DNA of 18,318 nucleotides. Source: Planctomycetaceae bacterium (GTDB taxonomy: Bacteria > Planctomycetota > Planctomycetia > Pirellulales > Thermoguttaceae). The first letter of the stretch is position 1. Each line of letters opens with the position of its first letter. Location: NCBI GenBank assembly GCA_031267635.1, contig JAIRYX010000147.1, positions 1 to 18,318 of the forward strand. Direction: 5' to 3'. Position numbers and translations under genes: made by a program. Under the pieces are notes generated by a model that did no database searches, was not told where the DNA came from, and saw nothing but the letters and a program-made list of their open reading frames with translations. Shown here piece by piece: positions 14,298 through 18,318 of the stretch.

Positions 14298-16643
14298 ATG
14301 AAAATTCACAAGATTATTTTGCTTACTGTTTTATTGATGTTTGTTTCCGCAAATGTGTCGGCACAAACAGGAGAAACGGCGTATAATCCGAGAGCAACGG
14401 TGTTTGTTGAAGCGGAATCGTTTGCTCAAAAAGGGGGCTGGGTCGTTGATCAGCAGTTTATTGACGTCATGGGATCGTCCGTTTTGTTGGCGCATGGGAT
14501 GGGGCGTCCGGTGCTGAACGCCAAGACCGCCGTTACGTTTCCTCAAGCGGGAACGTATCGCGTGTTTGTCCGAACTCGAAACTGGGTCGCAACATGGACG
14601 CCGGAATATTCGCCGGGGCGTTTTCAGCTTGTCGTCAACGATAAAACTTATCCGACGACATTCGGCACGGAAGGCGAAGCGTGGCATTGGCAGCAGGGAA
14701 AAGAAGATATTGTCGTGGATGAAAATCATTTGACAAACACGCTTGAGTTACGAGATTTGACGGGATTTGACGGACGTGTCGATGCGATTTGTTTTACTTC
14801 TGATAAAAATTTTATGCCGCCAAATGATCTTGAAACGTTGAACCAATACCGCCGTGCCGCGCTCGGTTTGCCTGATGTTCCGCCCGACGCGGAAAGCGGA
14901 CCGTTTGACTTTGTCGTAGTTGGCGGCGGAATCGCCGGAACATGTGCGGCAATTTCTGCGGCTCGGCTCGGTTTGCATGTCGCGCTGCTGCAAGACCGTC
15001 CGCTGGTCGGCGGAAACAACAGTTCAGAAGTCCGCGTACATCTGCAAGGACGAATCAATCTGCCGCCGTATCCGAATCTCGGAAATCTTGTCGCGCAAAT
15101 GAATCATCGGCGCGACGGCAACGCGATGCCCGCCGACTATTATGAAGACGAAAAGAAAATGAATTTGCTCGCGGCGGAAAGCGGCGTCAAAGCGTTTTTC
15201 TGTATGCGCGGAATTGGTGTGGAAAAGAGCGGCAATAAAATCACCGCTGTTATTGGAAAACATACGGAAACCGGCAAAGAGTATCGTTTTGCTGCGGCGT
15301 TATTTGCGGACTGTACCGGCGACGGCAATATCGGTTATTATGCCGGAGCGGATTGGCGGATGGGACGCGAGTCGAAAGCGGAAACCGGCGAGCCGCTTGC
15401 GCCGGAGAAAGCGGATAAAATGACAATGGGGGCGTCCGTGCAATGGTATTCGCTGGAATCCGGTCAGGCGTCCGATTTTCCCGAACTTCCTTGGGCGATT
15501 CAATTCAACGAACAAACGGCAAAGCCGATGGTCAAAGGCGATTGGGATTGGGAAACCGGCTTAAATTTTGATCAAATCTGGGATTTCGAGAGAATCCGCG
15601 ATCACGGTTTGCGGGCGGCTTACGGACATTGGGCTTATATGAAAAATCAGGCGGGCGGCGAATGGGCGGAACGTGTACGTAACCGTCAACTCGGTTGGGT
15701 TGCGTTTATCGCAGGAAAACGGGAATCGCGGCGTTTGCTCGGCGATGTGATATTAAAAGAGCAGGATATTACCGGACGCAAAGAGTGGGACGACGCTTGC
15801 GTGACGACGACTTGGGGAATCGACTTGCATTATCCCGCGCCGAAAAATTCCAAAGATTTCCCCGGCGAAGAATTTATGACCATTGCGCCAACCAAGCATG
15901 TCGAACCGTATGCGATTCCGTACCGGTGTTTTTATTCGCGGAACATTGAGAATTTATTTATGGCGGGACGAGATATCAGCGTTACGCACGTTGCGCTCGG
16001 CACGATTCGCGTGATGCGTACCGGCGGAATGATGGGCGAAGCGGTCGGCATGGCGGCGTCCGTTTGCAAAAAACATAACACGACTCCGCGCGGCGTTTAT
16101 CAAAATCATCTTGACGAATTGAAAGTATTGTTGGAGGAAGGCGTTGCTCCGCCGCCGATTCCGCGAAGCGGTTCTGCCGCCGCACAGCCGAAATGGTTGA
16201 AAACCGCCGGAAAGAATCTTGCCCGCGATGCGAAAGTCAAAGCGTCAAGCGTTTACACGAAAGCGAACTATCCCGTTTCAAATGTCAACGACGGAAATTA
16301 CGACTTGAACAATAACGCCGGACGCTGGGTAAGCGACAATCAAGAGGCGGAACATTGGATCGAATTTACTTGGAAAAATCCGATGAAGATAAACGCCTTT
16401 CGTGTTCTGACCGGGCAGGCAGGCAACGGTTCTCCCGCAACGCCGATCAATGGTTTTGTGTTGCAACGGTTCGCGTCCGGGCAGTGGCAAAACATCGCGG
16501 AAACCGCCGTAACAGGCAACGAACAATGCGATTTCGGCTGCAAATTTCAGGAAATCGAAGTACGGCAATTACGCCTGCTGATTACCGTCACGCCGGAAAA
16601 CCTTGCGAGAATTTGGGAAACGGAGTTTTATAAAATTCCGTGA
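14298..16643 (+). CDS. Secreted FAD-dependent oxidoreductase with golvesin-like and discoidin domains
   Basis: This 781-aa protein has three parts behind a clear signal peptide (1-22, ending VSA-QTG). Residues ~33-170 form a golvesin/xanthan-lyase-type beta domain (VFVEAESFAQKGGW, then GTYRVFVRTRNW). From ~203 comes an FAD_oxidored-type domain: DFVVVGGGIAGTCAA is the dinucleotide-binding motif, VGGNNSSEVRVHLQG follows, and a late FAD motif NLFMAGRDIS...RVMRTGGMMGEAVGMAA lies near 555-595. From ~645 to the end is an F5/8 type C (discoidin) domain, NLARDAKVKASSVY to the end, with NDGN and WVSDN. Such proteins are common in planctomycetes and related phyla and are often annotated as xanthan lyase. 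The substrate is unknown; a role in carbohydrate oxidation outside the cytoplasm is the usual guess. AAAGGAAC gives a good ribosome site. A near-perfect 20-bp palindrome overlaps the 3' end (16620-16639). Confidence 0.88.
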   Translation: MKIHKIILLTVLLMFVSANVSAQTGETAYNPRATVFVEAESFAQKGGWVVDQQFIDVMGSSVLLAHGMGRPVLNAKTAVTFPQAGTYRVFVRTRNWVATWTPEYSPGRFQLVVNDKTYPTTFGTEGEAWHWQQGKEDIVVDENHLTNTLELRDLTGFDGRVDAICFTSDKNFMPPNDLETLNQYRRAALGLPDVPPDAESGPFDFVVVGGGIAGTCAAISAARLGLHVALLQDRPLVGGNNSSEVRVHLQGRINLPPYPNLGNLVAQMNHRRDGNAMPADYYEDEKKMNLLAAESGVKAFFCMRGIGVEKSGNKITAVIGKHTETGKEYRFAAALFADCTGDGNIGYYAGADWRMGRESKAETGEPLAPEKADKMTMGASVQWYSLESGQASDFPELPWAIQFNEQTAKPMVKGDWDWETGLNFDQIWDFERIRDHGLRAAYGHWAYMKNQAGGEWAERVRNRQLGWVAFIAGKRESRRLLGDVILKEQDITGRKEWDDACVTTTWGIDLHYPAPKNSKDFPGEEFMTIAPTKHVEPYAIPYRCFYSRNIENLFMAGRDISVTHVALGTIRVMRTGGMMGEAVGMAASVCKKHNTTPRGVYQNHLDELKVLLEEGVAPPPIPRSGSAAAQPKWLKTAGKNLARDAKVKASSVYTKANYPVSNVNDGNYDLNNNAGRWVSDNQEAEHWIEFTWKNPMKINAFRVLTGQAGNGSPATPINGFVLQRFASGQWQNIAETAVTGNEQCDFGCKFQEIEVRQLRLLITVTPENLARIWETEFYKIP
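16620..16639. repeat. 20-bp near-palindrome at the end of the FAD oxidoreductase gene
   Basis: CGGAGTTTTATAAAATTCCG is its own reverse complement except for one mismatched pair. It ends one base before the stop codon TGA (16641-16643). It lacks a loop and a T-run, so a terminator role is doubtful. Confidence 0.4.
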
Positions 16644-16669
16644 AGCTTTTGAAACAATCTCTAAATTAA

Positions 16670-16745
16670 GGGACAAGAGTTGATCTTTCGATTTCAGCAA
16701 ACTCCTTTTCAAAGAAAATTTCTGCTTGTCCCCTTTGAGTCCCAA
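16670..16745. repeat. Diverged single copy of the 85-bp repeat, upstream of rluA
   Basis: GGGACAAG (16670-16677) pairs with CTTGTCCC (16725-16732). Between and after them come CGATTTC, CCTTTTCAAAG, AATTTCTGC and CCTTTGAGTCCC, in the same order as CGATTTC, TTTTTTCAAAG, TTTCGCCC, TGTCCC and AGAGTCCC in the 9515-9766 units. This explains the false N-terminal extension of the rluA reading frame. Confidence 0.55.
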
Positions 16746-16784
16746 ACGTTTTGCCGCTGTTTAATAACTTCCCGAAGCATTGAA

Positions 16785-17453
16785 ATGACAGAAGATCTTA
16801 AGATTTTATACGAAGACAATCATTTATTCGTGGTATCGAAACCGGCGGGAATTGCCACGATGGGACTTCCTGACGGCGAGGAAACATTGTTGATACGGGC
16901 AAAAAGATATATCAAAGAGCGTTACGAAAAACCCGGGCTTGTCTATTTGGGCGTGGTGAGTCGTTTGGATTTTCCGGTTTCCGGCGTTGTTGTGTTTGCG
17001 AGGACATCGAAAGCGGCGGCGCGGCTCAACGAGCAGTTTCGAGACCACGACGTAAACAAAATCTATCACGCAATCGTCGAAGGTTCCGTTTCGCCGAAGG
17101 AATCGCGGTTGGTAAACCATCTTTGCGAAGACAAACGGCGGCGGAAAATGTGGATTACGTCGCGTCCCGTGCCGGAATCAAAAGAATCCGCATTACGTTA
17201 TCGGCTCGTCGAATATCTCGGCAATTTGTCGCTTTTGGAAATTACGCTGGAAACCGGACGCAAGCATCAGATTCGTGTGCAGCTTTCACACATAAAACAT
17301 CCGATTCTCGGCGACATAAAATATGGATCGCGGCACACCTTTCCCGAAGGAATTGCGTTACACGCGAAACGTTTGACGTTATTGCACCCGGTGACGAAAA
17401 AGCCGACAACTTTTGAATCGCCGTACCCGGATTGTTGGAAAAAATTCATCTGA
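16785..17453 (+). CDS. RluA-family pseudouridine synthase
   Basis: This 222-aa enzyme belongs to the RluA/TruC group, which converts specific uridines in rRNA or tRNA to pseudouridine. The catalytic Asp is D62 in VVSRLDFPVSGVVVFARTSKAA; the family usually has HRLD, so His is replaced by Ser. Other motifs are ILYEDNHLFVVSKPAG at the N-terminus, KIYHAIVEG, LLEITLETGRKHQIRVQLSH and HPILGDIKYG, then IALHAKRLTLLHPVT. There is no S4 domain, as in the short members. The frame is open from a TTG at 16680, but those 35 codons lie in a diverged repeat and match no family sequence, so I chose ATG 16785. A clear Shine-Dalgarno sequence is lacking there. The stop overlaps an ACTCATGTTACGCA repeat by one base. 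The target RNA cannot be deduced from the sequence. Confidence 0.88.
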   Translation: MTEDLKILYEDNHLFVVSKPAGIATMGLPDGEETLLIRAKRYIKERYEKPGLVYLGVVSRLDFPVSGVVVFARTSKAAARLNEQFRDHDVNKIYHAIVEGSVSPKESRLVNHLCEDKRRRKMWITSRPVPESKESALRYRLVEYLGNLSLLEITLETGRKHQIRVQLSHIKHPILGDIKYGSRHTFPEGIALHAKRLTLLHPVTKKPTTFESPYPDCWKKFI

Positions 17454-17466
17454 CTCATGTTACGCA
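17453..17466 (+). repeat. ACTCATGTTACGCA repeat overlapping the rluA stop
   Basis: It is an exact match to 14175-14188 over 14 bases. The last A of the TGA stop is its first base. The second half of the hairpin is missing. It is on the gene's own strand, like the copies after the aminotransferase and nuclease genes. Confidence 0.5.
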
Positions 17467-17839
17467 GAATCTCAATTTCGTCCGAAACAGGATGATTCAT
17501 CGAGCGTCCAAAACCAACCGCCGACCTCCTGACTTGCACCCGCGGCGTAAGAAAACAACAAACCGCGACTCATTTGTTGAAAATTTATTTGCGCAAAGCC
17601 CCTGATTATTGAAATTTTTGTCTAAATCGCCAAAATAGTCCAAGTCGCTCCATCTTTCCAAAGGAGAATTGGGACAGGTGGAACTTTCGGAATAGATAGT
17701 CGTCTCTGAAAAATGTTTTTAATGCTATAATAACGGCTTGTCCTGCTCCAAATGTGTGTTATCATTGGTAACGTCATTTGCTGTTTATCCGTGTTTTTTG
17801 TTCCAAAACTTGCAATTTTTATCAAAATTAAGCTAGAAA
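17454..17839. other. Intergenic region before the IS5-type remnant
   Basis: No gene is recognised in these 386 bp. A 37-codon frame (ATG 17492 to the TGA ending at 17605), basic and Pro-rich, is open but has no recognisable family. A TATAAT lies at 17726-17731 without a good -35 box. CTGTCCCAATT on the minus strand near 17671-17681 echoes the 85-bp repeat. The left end of the IS should lie in this stretch, but I could not define it. Confidence 0.4.
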
Positions 17840-18318
17840 TGCGTCCCACTGCATCTCCCCAACAATCCGGTCAGTCCGACATGTTCAATCGCCGTCTCGA
17901 CAATTTTCTCTACGAAACGCACGAGATCATCCCACTCGCACATTATGTTGATTGGAACCTGTTCGATCGCCAATACGATTCCCAAACCCAGCGCCGCCAA
18001 CGCAAATATTGAACTCAATAACGCAAATGGGGAAGCCGGAAACTGAGTTGTTGGCGTCATAAACCGAAATATTGGTGCCAGCAACTCGATTGTTGGTGCC
18101 AGAAACTGAGTTGTTGACGCCGGAAATGCGATTATTGATAAAAATTTTATTCTGAATGTTGAGAATTGTCCCGATAATCCTTACGATGGTCAGACGCTTG
18201 CCAAAACGATAGCTGGCGGCGAGAAAATGACGGGCGTTCCGATACGCGAAATATCCGCCGACACACATTATGCCAAAAGCGACTACAAAGGCGACGCGAA
18301 GATATTGATTCACGGAAC
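17840..18318 (+). pseudogene. IS5-family transposase remnant, middle replaced by 21-bp repeats; 3' end outside the window
   Basis: The start reads MRPTASPQQSGQSDMFNRRL then HEIIPLAHYVDWNLFD, the typical N-terminus of IS5/IS1182-like transposases (MRPK..., F..RLD, HELV.LA..IDW). That similarity ends near 17985 and a TGA stops the frame at 18010-18012. From about 18140 the same frame resumes as NFILNVENCPDNPYDGQTLA then KTIAGGEKMTGVP and YKGDAKILIHG, which matches the NPYDGHTL...LTG...GYRGH region of the same family. It runs off the right edge. About 200 residues that should lie between, including most of the catalytic domain, are missing. In their place is a 21-bp tandem array with in-frame stops. 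The element is therefore inactive. Open minus-strand frames here are shadows. Confidence 0.72.
17982..18128. repeat. Degenerate 21-bp tandem array within the IS5-type remnant
   Basis: About seven units of 21 bp. The clearest begin near 18038, 18059, 18080 and 18101, with consensus AGAAACTGAGTTGTTGGTGC plus one base. The two or three leftmost units are strongly diverged (…ACGCAAATATTGAACTC and …ACGCAAATGGGGAAGCC). The array fills the gap in the transposase remnant. Its period equals that of the arrays at 7905 and 9208, although the sequences differ. Confidence 0.75.

Noticed and set aside
14298..16643. Polysaccharide (xanthan) lyase activity for the large secreted protein
   Set aside because: The label comes from a shared N-terminal beta domain. 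The core is an FAD-binding oxidoreductase, and I see no lyase catalytic domain.
16680..16784. A 35-codon N-terminal extension of RluA from a TTG start
   Set aside because: The stretch overlaps a diverged copy of the 85-bp repeat and has no family similarity; ATG 16785 begins exactly at the family-like sequence.
17833..18084. An 83-codon minus-strand frame with a hydrophobic stretch and amphipathic helices
   Set aside because: It is antisense to the transposase N-terminus (MRPTASPQQSGQ..., HEIIPLAHYVDW) and begins inside the repeat array.
17927..18318. A minus-strand frame with a hydrophobic start and a seven-residue repeat (SGVNNSV-like), at first taken for a membrane protein
   Set aside because: The plus strand of the same DNA encodes recognisable IS5-type transposase sequence (NPYDGQTLA, LTG-like and YKGDAK blocks), so the minus frame is a shadow.

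Overview
The window reads like a chromosomal stretch of a planctomycete, probably a host- or sediment-associated lineage, and it carries much repeat and IS debris. That assignment is an inference from protein style: an over-long TolC-like lipoprotein with the CSRQRYRQQADCE start, a stand-alone PD-(D/E)XK nuclease beginning FLNWNVPVLEQTAEYL, a small conserved protein (FLGVGFDN...RITRG...GGSEETH) and a secreted FAD oxidoreductase with a discoidin tail. No rRNA, tRNA or CRISPR array was seen.

Layout, left to right. A decayed DDE transposase enters from the left edge (1-318). An AlaC-type aminotransferase follows on + (489-1733). A 428-bp gap contains a ~206-bp inverted-repeat element. The TolC-like lipoprotein is on - (2162-5473), then a 510-bp AT-rich gap with two repeat families. 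Next come the AddB-like nuclease on - (5984-9100), a 663-bp gap made almost wholly of tandem repeats, a FliI/SctN-type ATPase on - (9764-11104), a 178-bp MITE-like element, a small conserved protein on - (11447-11746) and an FHA-domain protein on - (11823-12518). A divergent intergenic region carrying four copies of a TTTTGTATTG motif separates FHA from ApbE on + (12861-14006). After more repeats come the secreted FAD oxidoreductase on + (14298-16643), an RluA-type pseudouridine synthase on + (16785-17453) and an IS5-type transposase remnant on + that runs off the right edge (17840-18318).

The genes do not form one pathway. FHA, the small protein and the FliI-type ATPase are co-directional and may once have been one transcription unit, now split by the MITE-like element. 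ApbE and the FAD oxidoreductase are both exported flavin-related proteins, but nothing shows that one acts on the other. No complete new defence or biosynthetic system was recognised.

The unusual content is in the non-coding DNA. Three loci carry tandem arrays with the same 21-bp period: one intergenic, one in frame inside the nuclease gene, and one occupying the deleted middle of a transposase. Two short elements share their ends with the 3' end of the left-edge transposase, as expected of MITEs made by internal deletion. A hairpin repeat (core CTCATG-TTACG-CATGAG) sits next to several stop codons. An 85-bp triplicated repeat has a diverged relative just upstream of the rluA start. The TTTTGTATTG motif accompanies candidate promoters at three loci and looks like an operator.
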